From NCBI RefSeq assembly GCF_002272835.1, contig NZ_MLAO01000001.1:124001-188000 (forward strand): 64,000 bases of DNA, in the 5' to 3' direction. Positions 1-8,422 of the stretch are shown here, in pieces. Position 1 is the stretch's first letter. Each line of letters starts with the position of its first letter. A program made the translations under genes and the position numbers. The notes beneath the pieces were generated by a model. It had not been told where the DNA came from, did no database searches, and saw only the letters and a program-made list of their open reading frames with translations. This DNA comes from Helicobacter sp. 11S03491-1 (GTDB taxonomy: Bacteria > Campylobacterota > Campylobacteria > Campylobacterales > Helicobacteraceae).

Positions 1-408
1 CCCGGAGATTATGACTCCTTGGCTCTGAGTTGGGAAGAAATCAAAATCATGCTAAATAACAAAATCACTACTATCGGGCATCACACCCATACTCACCCAA
101 TTTTTAACAATCTTGCTGATGACCAAATCATCTCTGAACTCACTTTGAGCAATGATTTGTTTTCTCTTCATTTAGGGTATATTCCAAAGCACTTCGCCTA
201 TCCGTTTGGAAGCGTGGCAGAAGTGAGCAAAAAACATTTCCAAATCCTAAAAAATGCAGGATTCAAAACAGCTACAACTACCAGAAAAGGCACTTTATAC
301 CCCCAACACAAAAAATATTTGAGCGCCCTCCCCAGAGTGTTTTTTAATGAAAGTTTTAAGATACAAGATTGCTTTAAAATACGCAAAAAAATAATTGTTA
401 CAGACTAA
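1..408 (+). CDS. Polysaccharide deacetylase-like protein, C-terminal part
   Basis: The reading frame is open from base 1 and stops at 408, so the start of the gene lies to the left of the window. The visible 135 residues contain GHHTHTHP, which matches the metal-binding H-x-H-x-H type motif of NodB/CE4 polysaccharide deacetylases, followed by HFAYPFG (the family's Y-P-G segment). Such enzymes remove N- or O-acetyl groups from surface or cell-wall sugars. It sits at the head of a glycan locus, which fits. No signal peptide can be judged because the N-terminus is missing. Family assignment is fairly safe; the substrate is unknown. Confidence 0.7.
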   Translation, partial: PGDYDSLALSWEEIKIMLNNKITTIGHHTHTHPIFNNLADDQIISELTLSNDLFSLHLGYIPKHFAYPFGSVAEVSKKHFQILKNAGFKTATTTRKGTLYPQHKKYLSALPRVFFNESFKIQDCFKIRKKIIVTD

Positions 409-436
409 ATCTCATCGTAAATAATGGCTTTTTCTG

Positions 437-442
437 TATAAT
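437..442 (+). promoter_or_regulatory. Predicted -10 box (TATAAT) for the methyltransferase pair
   Basis: A perfect TATAAT lies 69 bp before the ATG at 511, in the only gap between the deacetylase fragment and the methyltransferase gene. Helicobacter housekeeping promoters rely mainly on the -10 box, so this is a plausible start for the downstream transcript. A GGAG ribosome site sits just before 511. Confidence 0.5.
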
Positions 443-510
443 ACTTAACAAAAAGATGAAAATAAAATGATTTTATCTACCCATAGCAAGGAAAAAACAA
501 GGAGAAATAA

Positions 511-1371
511 ATGCAAATAGCACTTGATAATAAAGATTTAAGTCCCAATGAACGCCAAAGTATTCAAAATCTACTCCAATCTCAAAATCCCAATATCACG
601 GATGATTTAGAACAAATTTGGTATTTGATGGATAAAGTATGGGATGAGATGGGTTGCGATAATACAAAACTTGATTGGAACAAAATTGCGCAATACTACA
701 ACCACCCTGTTTGGCTGCTAAACGGACTTTTTATCGAAAATCATGATCTCTCTATCCAAATCCGTCAAAATATTGCCTCATATATTGCAACATCAGATTT
801 TCAAAATATCTTAGATTATGGGGGAGGGTTTGGGACACTTGCAAAAACCATAGCGCACAAAGCCCCGCACAAACAAGTCTATATTTATGAACCATATCCA
901 AGTCAATACGCAAAAAAATGTATCCGTCATTATGATAATATTCATTTTGTATCTAAGCTTGAAGATAATTTTTTTGATTGTATTATTGCTACAGATGTTT
1001 TAGAACATGTCCAAGACCCCCTAAAAACATTTGGACAAATGCTAAATAGTCTAAAAATTGGAGGAGAAGCAATTATTGCAAATTGTTTTTATCCTTGTAT
1101 CCAATGCCATTTGCCCCATAACTTCCACTATCGCTACAGTTTCAATGCCTTTACCCATTGGATGGGGTTGAAAAATTTAGGACCTCTACAAGATACCCAT
1201 GCCACTTTATTTAAGAAGCTTAAAAAGCAAGAAATTAATCCTTATATTAAAACCATAGGGGGGGGGGGCAGTAGAATCTTTTATAAGCTCATCTCTTCAG
1301 TAGAATTTATGAGACCTATGCTCAGACCTATCAAAAGATATATAAAACGCAAACTGAAAGGAACGAAATGA
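511..1371 (+). CDS. Class I SAM-dependent methyltransferase, phase-variable
   Basis: A 286-residue protein with the SAM-binding motif I LDYGGGFGTLAK at about residues 101-112 and the post-motif DVLEHVQDP near residue 165, as in class I methyltransferases that modify sugars or lipids. A GGAG site precedes the ATG. It lies in a glycan locus and overlaps the next methyltransferase by ATGA, so the two are probably translationally coupled. At residues 250-253 the gene carries 11 consecutive G (1258-1268). In the sequenced state the frame is open. One extra G gives a stop after one further codon, and one G fewer gives a stop within about 12 codons, so slippage would remove the last ~35 residues and may uncouple the next gene. 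Substrate unknown. Confidence 0.8.
   Translation: MQIALDNKDLSPNERQSIQNLLQSQNPNITDDLEQIWYLMDKVWDEMGCDNTKLDWNKIAQYYNHPVWLLNGLFIENHDLSIQIRQNIASYIATSDFQNILDYGGGFGTLAKTIAHKAPHKQVYIYEPYPSQYAKKCIRHYDNIHFVSKLEDNFFDCIIATDVLEHVQDPLKTFGQMLNSLKIGGEAIIANCFYPCIQCHLPHNFHYRYSFNAFTHWMGLKNLGPLQDTHATLFKKLKKQEINPYIKTIGGGGSRIFYKLISSVEFMRPMLRPIKRYIKRKLKGTK
1258..1268 (+). repeat. Homopolymeric G tract (11 G)
   Basis: Eleven consecutive G inside the methyltransferase gene, encoding four glycines after Ile249. G/C tracts of this length are rare in this AT-rich sequence and are the classic slipped-strand contingency sites of Campylobacter and Helicobacter. The current length is the in-frame (ON) state. Confidence 0.9.
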
Positions 1372-2276
1372 AATGCCCTTTGTGTCATGAACAAGATTGC
1401 ATTACACAAGAGATTATTCAAAAAAATGATTTATATGATCTCTATAAAAAAGTTTTTCATATAGATATTTCCTCTATGATAAATTCAGATATTATTTATG
1501 CTTACTGCAAACATTGTGATTTGAGATTTTTTCTGGATAGCAACGGACAAATGCCCACAGGAGATGATTCATTTTATAGTGCGCTCAATCAACTCCATTG
1601 GTATTATATGGGTGAAAAAAATGAATATAAATTCGCCAAAAACTATATCAATCCTACAGATAAGGTTTTAGAAGTAGGTTGTGGCAAGGGGGCATTTGCA
1701 AAATATTTGCCTACCAAAGATTACACAGGATTAGAATTTAGCACACAAGCAAAAAAAATGGCGGCAAAAGAAGGGATTTGTATTGAAAATATCTCTATTG
1801 AAGAATATGCCCAAACACATCAAAATAATTTTGATGTAGTGTGTAGTTTCCAAGTTTTGGAACATGTTAGCGATCCCGGAAGTTTCTTGCAATCAAAACT
1901 TGAAGTCCTCAAAAAAGGAGGGTTAATGATTATTGCTATCCCTTCTGAAGATAGTTTTGCTAAAGATTGGGTTAATAATATTTTAAATATGCCCCCTCAT
2001 CATGTGAGTCGCTTCTCAGATCGGTGTTTGGAAAGTGTAGCCCATATTTTTAATTTGAAATTATGTGAGATTTATCATGAAAATGTCCAACCCGAGCACA
2101 CCCAATACTACAAATCTGTCATATGGGCAAAAAAATTCCTCCCCCTTTCTCCTCTCATTGACAGAAAGCTAAAACGTAAAATCATCAATCGATTGGGCAA
2201 AATAGGCACGAAATTTATCCAAATTCCACAAAATGCATACGGGCATACCGTCCTGGCAGTCTATAAGAAAAACTAA
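1368..2276 (+). CDS. SAM-dependent methyltransferase with N-terminal zinc-ribbon-like cysteines
   Basis: A 302-residue protein. The N-terminus has CPLC (Cys3, Cys6) and CKHC (Cys47, Cys50), a likely zinc-binding ribbon. Motif I is VLEVGCGKGAFA at about residues 100-111 and the acidic post-motif is FQVLEHVSDP. This architecture is common in methyltransferases of O-antigen, capsule or glycan loci. The ATG overlaps the TGA of the upstream methyltransferase and has AAGGAA before it. Its position ties it to the same glycan, but the acceptor sugar cannot be told from the sequence. Confidence 0.8.
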   Translation: MKCPLCHEQDCITQEIIQKNDLYDLYKKVFHIDISSMINSDIIYAYCKHCDLRFFLDSNGQMPTGDDSFYSALNQLHWYYMGEKNEYKFAKNYINPTDKVLEVGCGKGAFAKYLPTKDYTGLEFSTQAKKMAAKEGICIENISIEEYAQTHQNNFDVVCSFQVLEHVSDPGSFLQSKLEVLKKGGLMIIAIPSEDSFAKDWVNNILNMPPHHVSRFSDRCLESVAHIFNLKLCEIYHENVQPEHTQYYKSVIWAKKFLPLSPLIDRKLKRKIINRLGKIGTKFIQIPQNAYGHTVLAVYKKN

Positions 2277-2285
2277 CCCTCGCCA

Positions 2286-4433
2286 ATGCAATTTAGACTC
2301 AAAAAACCAACTCTTATCAAAAAAATAAGCAAAAATATTTTAGATTCTATTTTGTATGCTTTTTTTTCTACACTTGATTATTTTGCACAAAAACACCCCA
2401 AAGAATGCAACAAAAACTCTTTGATTATCGTCAAAACCGATGGCATAGGAGATTATATTTTATTTCGCAATTTTCTGGAAGTCATCAAGAATTCTTCTAT
2501 TTATCACAATTATCATATCACGCTTTTAACAAATGCCAACTCTAAAGATTTGGCTCTAAGCTGGGATGAATCATTTGTGGATGCATTTATTTGGCTTCAA
2601 CGAAGATCTTTTTTGACCAAGCCTTTTTATCGCTTCAAATTCATATCAAAAATATCCGCACAAGGGTATGATGTTCTTATCAACCCAAGTTATTCAAGGC
2701 ATCTTTATTCTGACCAAGCCTTATGTAAAATCATTTATGCCAAAGAAAAAATAGCTTCCATAGGAGATCATTCTAATACCAATTCTCTTTTTAAGTCCAA
2801 AGGGGATGCCATTTATACAAAATTACTCCCATCAAAAACAGAGATTTTATATGAATTTGATAGAAATAAGGAATTTTTTGAGCATCTTTTGGAAAAAAAT
2901 CTTTCTACTTCCTTACATATAAGCCCGTCTTCTTTGATGTCTCCGGAAAACTTCACTAAAGAATTTCCCCTTAGCCAACCTTATAGTATCCTCTTCATAG
3001 GGGCAAGCTCTCCTAAAAGAAAATGGAATCAACAAGGATTTCTAAAAACTGCCCTTTATTTGGCAAAATATCATCATCAAAATATTGTTTTGTGCTCAGG
3101 AAAAGAAGATATCCTTGATGCTCAAATGATTCAAGATAAGCTTAGCACGCAAATTCAGACCAAAGTATTTAACATGGTAGGCAAAACCACTCTTACCCAA
3201 CTTGCAAGCTTGGTATATTTTTGCGATCTTCTTATTTCAAATGAAACAAGCGCACCTCATGTAGCCCTTGCTCTTCAAAAGCCTTGTATTGTCCTCTCTA
3301 ACGGGAATCATTTATTCAGATTTACCCCTCCTAAAAGTTATAAAAATTATTATTTAATCCTACCTTGGGCTATCCAAAACGACGAAAAAAAATCTCAAAC
3401 TCTCTCTGATTCTCATCAAAAAAATCCCCTTTGTATCCATGATATTCAAGCAAAAGACATTTATCCCAAAATTGATGAAATTCTCCAAACTCACCCTAAT
3501 CAAGCTCCCAAATCTCTTCATTTTTCAGAAAAAACCTCCAAAAGCATCGCTCATCCTGTAAAGATCTCTGTAATTACCATAGTTTATAATGATGTCAATC
3601 ATATTGCCCAAACCATGGAATCTATCTTTACCCAAACTTATCCTCATATAGAATATATCATTATTGATGGGGATAGTTGTGATGGCACAAAAGAGTTGAT
3701 TTTAAAAACAATCTCAATTCTAGCCACAATAACCCAAAAAAATGACTCTCCTGATAAATTCTATCTTGAGGCTACTCACAATCAAAATCCTCATTTTTGT
3801 TTCAAATTTTTAAGTCAAAAAGACAAGGGGATCTATGATGCCATGAACAAAGGAGTAAGCCTTGCCAGTGGGGAATGGTGCAACTTCATGAATAGTGGGG
3901 ATAAATTTTATCAAACCAATACGATTGAAGAATGCTTTAAAAAATATTTTAATACTCTAAAAACTGAATGGGGGGGGGGCTATAGCGTAATTTATGGGCA
4001 TACCCAAATTTATTATGCTCCCCATGAAAGTAAAATTCTTTATACAAAATCCAACAATCATCGTTATCACCACAAATTTATCCATCAATCCAGTTTTATA
4101 AAAACTTCACTCATTGCCTTTTATAAATATGATACTCGTTTCAAAATTGCCGGGGATACAGATTTTTTCACCAAAATTTATAATAAAGGCTATAAATTCT
4201 TAAAAATTGAGCAAATTATCTCAATTTTTAATGCCAATGGCATATCTGATGGCCCTTCATGGAAGGGGTTTCAAGAAGATTGTAAGATTGGCTATGGCTA
4301 CCACAAACTTTTCCCTATTTTTTTAGGTTCTTTATATCTTTTTTGTATCCTTCCTAAAACTCTTATAAAATCTTGCTTGCCTTCTTGTATCAAAAACAAA
4401 ATTCGTGTCTTGTTGGGAAAAAAATATCTTTAA
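2286..4433 (+). CDS. GT9-GT2 fusion glycosyltransferase, phase-variable
   Basis: A 715-residue protein with two glycosyltransferase halves. Residues about 45-395 look like GT9 (heptosyltransferase superfamily): VKTDGIGDYILF at residues 49-60, ILFIGASSPKRKWN, and SNETSAPHVALALQKP in the nucleotide-sugar binding half. Residues about 426-715 are GT2: KISVITIVYND at the start, IIIDGDSCDGTKE, then KDKGIYDAMNKG near 513. A 10-G tract at 3970-3979 encodes W-G-G-G around residue 562. The frame is open now, but either a +1 or -1 slip meets a stop within five codons, cutting the last ~150 residues of the GT2 half. The start ATG lies 9 bp after the previous stop and lacks a strong ribosome site. Likely builds the variable surface glycan; linkage unknown. 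Confidence 0.78.
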   Translation: MQFRLKKPTLIKKISKNILDSILYAFFSTLDYFAQKHPKECNKNSLIIVKTDGIGDYILFRNFLEVIKNSSIYHNYHITLLTNANSKDLALSWDESFVDAFIWLQRRSFLTKPFYRFKFISKISAQGYDVLINPSYSRHLYSDQALCKIIYAKEKIASIGDHSNTNSLFKSKGDAIYTKLLPSKTEILYEFDRNKEFFEHLLEKNLSTSLHISPSSLMSPENFTKEFPLSQPYSILFIGASSPKRKWNQQGFLKTALYLAKYHHQNIVLCSGKEDILDAQMIQDKLSTQIQTKVFNMVGKTTLTQLASLVYFCDLLISNETSAPHVALALQKPCIVLSNGNHLFRFTPPKSYKNYYLILPWAIQNDEKKSQTLSDSHQKNPLCIHDIQAKDIYPKIDEILQTHPNQAPKSLHFSEKTSKSIAHPVKISVITIVYNDVNHIAQTMESIFTQTYPHIEYIIIDGDSCDGTKELILKTISILATITQKNDSPDKFYLEATHNQNPHFCFKFLSQKDKGIYDAMNKGVSLASGEWCNFMNSGDKFYQTNTIEECFKKYFNTLKTEWGGGYSVIYGHTQIYYAPHESKILYTKSNNHRYHHKFIHQSSFIKTSLIAFYKYDTRFKIAGDTDFFTKIYNKGYKFLKIEQIISIFNANGISDGPSWKGFQEDCKIGYGYHKLFPIFLGSLYLFCILPKTLIKSCLPSCIKNKIRVLLGKKYL
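3970..3979 (+). repeat. Homopolymeric G tract (10 G)
   Basis: Ten consecutive G inside the GT2 half of the fusion glycosyltransferase. With 11 G the next codons read CTA TAG, and with 9 G they read GCT ATA GCG TAA, so both neighbouring lengths give immediate stops. This is the second long G tract in the locus. Confidence 0.9.
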
Positions 4434-4508
4434 AAGATAAAATTGGATAAAATACTCTTTCATCTTAAATCAAAATCATAATAACTCAAAATTCAATTAA
4501 GGAATTGC

Positions 4509-4955
4509 ATGGATACAAGCGTCCTGTTTGGCGATACACTTTTTGTTCTTAAGGGGAGTTATTTCAAGATTCCCTTCTCTTCAAACCCAAAATACAAAAT
4601 GCCCTTTTGCCATCAAAGTGTCTTTGTCAAAACAGAACTGTTGAAAAAATACGGCTTTGATACGTCTTTTAAAATTTGTGCGGATAATGATTTTTTTACA
4701 AAACTTTATCATAGGGGGTATCAATTTTATCCACTCAATCAAATTGTGTCTATTTATGATATTGAAGGAATTTCTTCGACCAGTTTCTTTAGGGGCGGTT
4801 TCGAAGACTTAAAAATTGGTCAAAAATACAATAAATTTTATTTCATCTTTTATACCCCAAAGTTTCTCTACGCCGGCTGTAAATATTTTATCAAAAAAAT
4901 TATCCCAACTTCTTTATTGCAAAAAATAAGGACAAAACTTTATGAGAGATCTTAA
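4509..4955 (+). pseudogene. Truncated GT2 glycosyltransferase copy (C-terminal fragment)
   Basis: A 148-residue frame that matches only the C-terminal part of the upstream fusion protein. Shared features, in order, are the HQS-F-KT, F-I-D-DFFTK-Y-G and IVSI--GIS segments, and both end in a KI-hydrophobic tail. The nucleotide-binding N-terminal half of a GT2 enzyme (the VI-P-YN and DGSxDGT region) is absent, and the 75 bp upstream hold no trace of it in another frame that I can see. It therefore looks like a decayed tandem duplicate. An AAGGA precedes the ATG, so a short protein could still be made, but it should lack catalysis on its own. Confidence 0.7.
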
Positions 4956-5034
4956 CCCTATCATACTCCTTGTTTCTCAGACACAAGAAATTATTACTCA
5001 GTGTCTGTATTATAATAAAAAATAAGATTTTTTA

Positions 5035-5808
5035 ATGGACGGATCAAAAATCTCTATTATCACCCCTACTTACAACTCTGCAAAAACCATTGCAGATACC
5101 ATTAATTCGGTGCTCTCCCAAGACTACCCCCATATACAACACATTATTATCGACAATCAAAGCAAGGATGCCACGCTAGAAATCATAGAAACTTATAAAC
5201 CCCAATATGCCGATAAACAAATCACTCTGGCAGTATCCAGCCAACCGGATAATGGTATCTATGATGGCATGAATCGCGGGATAGCTCTTAGTGATGGGGA
5301 AATTATTGGATTTCTAAACTCTGATGATTTTTTTACCCATTCCGGCGTCTTATCTACGATTGCTAAAGGTTTTGATGATTGGGGTATTGATTGTGTTTTT
5401 GGAGATCTCGAATACGTGGATTTTGCCACATTAAAAACCAAGCGCTATTGGAAAAGCTCTCCTTATGCCCACAATGCCTTTCAGCAAGGGTGGCATCCCC
5501 CACACCCAACATTTTATGCCAAAAAACATATTTATAAAATGTATGGAAATTTTTCTCTTGCTTACAAAATTGCTGCTGATTATGAAATCATGTTTCGATT
5601 CTTGCAAATCCATCAAATCCACTCAAAATATATTCCCCAAACCTTTGTCAAAATGAGACTTGGAGGCAAAAGCAACCAATCATTCAAAAATATTTTACTG
5701 GCTAATTTCGAATGTCTTCAAGCTTGGAGGGATAATGGAGTTAGCCCACCACTCAGGCTTATCCCCCTAAAATTATTAAAAAAAATAATGCAATATTTTA
5801 ATCACTGA
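5035..5808 (+). CDS. GT2 family glycosyltransferase
   Basis: A 257-residue GT-A fold enzyme: ISIITPTYNSAKTIADTI at the N-terminus, HIIIDNQSKDATLE, then DNGIYDGMNRG and LNSDDFF, which is the metal-binding DxD-like region. The C-terminal part with HPTFYAKK and ADYEIMFR is typical of small GT2 enzymes in O-antigen and colanic-acid loci. No membrane segment is evident, so it likely works at the inner face of the cytoplasmic membrane on a lipid-linked acceptor. It follows the truncated copy by ~80 bp and precedes the nucleotide-sugar genes. Confidence 0.85.
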   Translation: MDGSKISIITPTYNSAKTIADTINSVLSQDYPHIQHIIIDNQSKDATLEIIETYKPQYADKQITLAVSSQPDNGIYDGMNRGIALSDGEIIGFLNSDDFFTHSGVLSTIAKGFDDWGIDCVFGDLEYVDFATLKTKRYWKSSPYAHNAFQQGWHPPHPTFYAKKHIYKMYGNFSLAYKIAADYEIMFRFLQIHQIHSKYIPQTFVKMRLGGKSNQSFKNILLANFECLQAWRDNGVSPPLRLIPLKLLKKIMQYFNH

Positions 5809-5817
5809 AAATTTGAG

Positions 5818-5823
5818 TATAAT
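5818..5823 (+). promoter_or_regulatory. Predicted -10 box giving a leaderless wbpI transcript
   Basis: A perfect TATAAT ends 6 bp before the ATG at 5830. Transcription normally begins 6-8 bp after the -10 box, so the mRNA would start at or next to the start codon. No Shine-Dalgarno sequence is present in the run of T between them. This would be an internal promoter for the five sugar-pathway genes. Confidence 0.5.
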
Positions 5824-5829
5824 TTTTTT

Positions 5830-6897
5830 ATGAAAATCTTGACTATTTTAGGGGCTAGACCCCAATTCATCAAAGCAGCTTCACTCAGCAGAATATTAAA
5901 AAATTACCCTCAAATTCAAGAAATTATTATCCATACAGGACAGCATTTTGATCCCCAAATGAGTGATATATTTTTTTCACAACTCCATATCCCTAAACCC
6001 ACCTATTCTCTTCAAATAAAAAATAAAAGCCATGCAACCATGACAGGGGAAATGATGGAGGAGATTGAAAAAATTAGCCAAGATATAAAACCGGATGCGA
6101 CTTTGGTATATGGAGATACCAACTCCACCCTTGCAGGAGCACTTAGCAGCGCCAAACTCCATATACCCATCATTCACATTGAAGCAGGTTTGCGAAGTTT
6201 CAATCTCAAAATGCCTGAAGAAATCAATCGTATCCTTACAGACAGAATCTCTTGGCTTCTTTTTTGCCCCAGCCAAAAAGCATTTGATAATCTCATGGAT
6301 GAAGGGTTCTCAAACTTTCCTTGCAAAATCTACAAAAGTGGGGATATTATGCTTGATTCTCTGCTTTATTACTCCCCATATGCAAAAAAACCCCCTATCC
6401 CTATCCAAAAAGATTTTGCCCTTGCAACTATTCATCGCCCTTGCAATACTGATGATCCCCAAACAATACATACCCTAATAGCAGCGCTTGATACGCTGGC
6501 TTCTACAACACAAATCATCCTTCCCCTTCACCCGCGCACAGCTAAAACGCTCTCAAATCTCCATATCGTTCCAAAACATATTACCCTGACAAATCCCTTA
6601 GGTTATCTTGAAATGATTTGGTTACTCAAACATTCAAAAGCTGTTTTAACTGATAGCGGAGGACTACAAAAAGAAGCTTATTTTTTTGGCAAGCCTTGTT
6701 TGATTCTCCGAGAAGAAAGTGAATGGGAAGAGTTAGTTACACATCAATGTGGTATTTTAGTAGGAACACATAAAGAAAAAATTATTCAATCTTTTGGTAA
6801 TATACCTTATTTATTTGCAAAACCTTTTCCCAAAAATCTCTATGGTCAAGGGCAATCAGGGGAATTTATCGCAAAAAAAATTCTGGAGATGATATGA
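5830..6897 (+). CDS. wbpI: Non-hydrolysing UDP-N-acetylglucosamine-type 2-epimerase (WbpI/WecB family)
   Basis: A 355-residue protein beginning MKILTILGARPQFIKAA, the hallmark of non-hydrolysing UDP-HexNAc 2-epimerases, with HTGQHFD, YGDTNSTLAGAL, HIEAGLRS and the C-terminal TDSGGLQKEA. WecB makes UDP-ManNAc, while WbpI/WlbD converts UDP-GlcNAc3NAcA to UDP-ManNAc3NAcA. The four genes that follow are exactly those needed to make UDP-GlcNAc3NAcA, so the WbpI role is the better inference. It overlaps wbpB by 4 bp (ATGA). The start follows a -10 box with no ribosome site. Confidence 0.87.
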   Translation: MKILTILGARPQFIKAASLSRILKNYPQIQEIIIHTGQHFDPQMSDIFFSQLHIPKPTYSLQIKNKSHATMTGEMMEEIEKISQDIKPDATLVYGDTNSTLAGALSSAKLHIPIIHIEAGLRSFNLKMPEEINRILTDRISWLLFCPSQKAFDNLMDEGFSNFPCKIYKSGDIMLDSLLYYSPYAKKPPIPIQKDFALATIHRPCNTDDPQTIHTLIAALDTLASTTQIILPLHPRTAKTLSNLHIVPKHITLTNPLGYLEMIWLLKHSKAVLTDSGGLQKEAYFFGKPCLILREESEWEELVTHQCGILVGTHKEKIIQSFGNIPYLFAKPFPKNLYGQGQSGEFIAKKILEMI

Positions 6898-7850
6898 TAC
6901 CTTTTGGGATTATTGGCGTAGGAGGGTATGTCGCCCCCAAACACCTCAAAGCGATCAAAGACACAAACAATATTCTTGTATGTGCTCTTGATATTAGAGA
7001 TTCTGTAGGGATTTTAGATAGTTTTTTTCCACAGGCTAATTTCTTTACTGAATTTGAACGATTTGATCGTCATATTGATAAGCTTGCGCGCAAAAAAGAA
7101 GGGGTAAAATATATTTCTATTTGCTCTCCTAACTATCTCCATGATAGCCATATCCGCTTTGCCCTAAAAAGCAATGCGCATGCTATTTGTGAAAAACCCC
7201 TTGTATTAAACCCATGGAATATTGATGGACTCAGAGATCTTGAAAGGGAAAGCGGTAAAAAAGTCTATAATATCTTACAACTCCGTTTGCATCCCGGTAT
7301 TTTATCTCTCAAACAAAAAGTACAACAAGAACTTCAAAACAATCCCAATAAAATCTATGACATTACTCTTACTTATTTAGTAAGCAGAGGTCAGTGGTAT
7401 TTTGTATCCTGGAAGGGAGATGTTACAAAAAGTGGGGGAATAGCTACAAATATTGGTGTGCATTTTTTTGATATGCTTTCTTTTATTTTTGGTGCTCCCA
7501 AAAATAATATTGTCCATATTTCAAAGCCGGATTGTGCAAGCGGGTATCTCCAACTCAAACATGCCCATATTAGATGGTTTTTGTCCATAAATCATAACTA
7601 CATACCCCAAGATGTCCAAGCAATGGGCAAAAAGACTTATCGATCTATTATTGTTGATAATGAAGAAATCGAATTTAGTGAAGGTTTTGAGAATCTACAC
7701 ACCTTGAGTTATCAAGATATTTTAGCGCACAAGGGTTTTGGACTTGAAGATACCAAAGAATGTATCCAAATTGTCCATGATATAAGAAATACTTCTCCAA
7801 TAGGGGCTGTTGGAGATTACCACCCCTTTTGCCAAAAAGTGTCCCAATGA
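6894..7850 (+). CDS. wbpB: UDP-GlcNAcA 3-dehydrogenase, Gfo/Idh/MocA family (WbpB/WlbA)
   Basis: A 318-residue NAD-dependent oxidoreductase with the Rossmann start FGIIGVGGYVAPKHLKAI and the family signature CEKPLVLNPWNID around residues 99-111. In the WlbA/WbpB group this enzyme oxidises C3 of UDP-N-acetylglucosaminuronic acid to a 3-keto sugar. SICSPNYLHDSHI and the full length match that group rather than general inositol dehydrogenases. The ATG overlaps the wbpI stop, and the stop overlaps the wbpD start, so it is embedded in a coupled operon. Confidence 0.88.
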   Translation: MIPFGIIGVGGYVAPKHLKAIKDTNNILVCALDIRDSVGILDSFFPQANFFTEFERFDRHIDKLARKKEGVKYISICSPNYLHDSHIRFALKSNAHAICEKPLVLNPWNIDGLRDLERESGKKVYNILQLRLHPGILSLKQKVQQELQNNPNKIYDITLTYLVSRGQWYFVSWKGDVTKSGGIATNIGVHFFDMLSFIFGAPKNNIVHISKPDCASGYLQLKHAHIRWFLSINHNYIPQDVQAMGKKTYRSIIVDNEEIEFSEGFENLHTLSYQDILAHKGFGLEDTKECIQIVHDIRNTSPIGAVGDYHPFCQKVSQ

Positions 7851-8422
7851 ATTATTTTGTCCATTCCTCAAGCTTGGTTGATGCAGGTGTAATCATTGGC
7901 AAAAATTCAAAAATATGGCATTTTTGTCATATTTTAAGTGGGGTGAAGATTGGGGAGAATTGTTCCTTTGGACAAAATTGCGTCATAGGTCCTCATGTAG
8001 AAATCGGGAATGGTTGCAAAGTCCAAAATAATGTCAGTATCCATGAAGGGGTTGAGTGCAAAGATAACGTCTTTTTAGGTCCTTCAGTTGTTTTTACAAA
8101 TGTATATAATCCCAGAGCTTTTATTTCCCGCAAAGATCAATATAAAAAAACTCTTCTCAAAACCGGATGTTCTATTGGCGCAAACGCCACCATTGTTTGT
8201 GGAGTTAGTATTGGCGAATATGCTTTAGTAGGGGCAGGCAGCCTTGTTAGAGAAGATATAAAGGCATTTGCATTGGTCGTGGGTGTACCGGCCAAACAAA
8301 TTGGTTGGGTAGATAAGGGAGGATGCAAGATGATTTTTGATCCACAAGGTATTGCTATTGATAGCTACGATAAAAGCCGTTATAAACTACAAAACAATCA
8401 AGTTGTCATTGATGAAGATTGA
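7847..8422 (+). CDS. wbpD: UDP-3-amino-sugar N-acetyltransferase, left-handed beta-helix (WbpD/WlbB)
   Basis: I chose the ATG at 7847, which overlaps the wbpB stop, giving 191 residues starting MNYFVHSSSLVDAGVIIGK. The protein is built of hexapeptide repeats ([IVL]-G-x4), for example KIGENCSFGQNCVIG and VIGPHVEIGNGCKVQNN, forming a trimeric beta-helix acetyltransferase. WbpD uses acetyl-CoA to acetylate the C3 amino group of UDP-GlcNAc3NA. Its position between wbpB and wbpE supports this. The 3' end overlaps wbpE by 11 bp. Confidence 0.88.
   Translation: MNYFVHSSSLVDAGVIIGKNSKIWHFCHILSGVKIGENCSFGQNCVIGPHVEIGNGCKVQNNVSIHEGVECKDNVFLGPSVVFTNVYNPRAFISRKDQYKKTLLKTGCSIGANATIVCGVSIGEYALVGAGSLVREDIKAFALVVGVPAKQIGWVDKGGCKMIFDPQGIAIDSYDKSRYKLQNNQVVIDED

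Noticed and set aside
4942-5025. A 27-codon frame with ATG overlapping the end of the truncated glycosyltransferase
   Set aside because: Too short, no ribosome site of note and no similarity I recognise.
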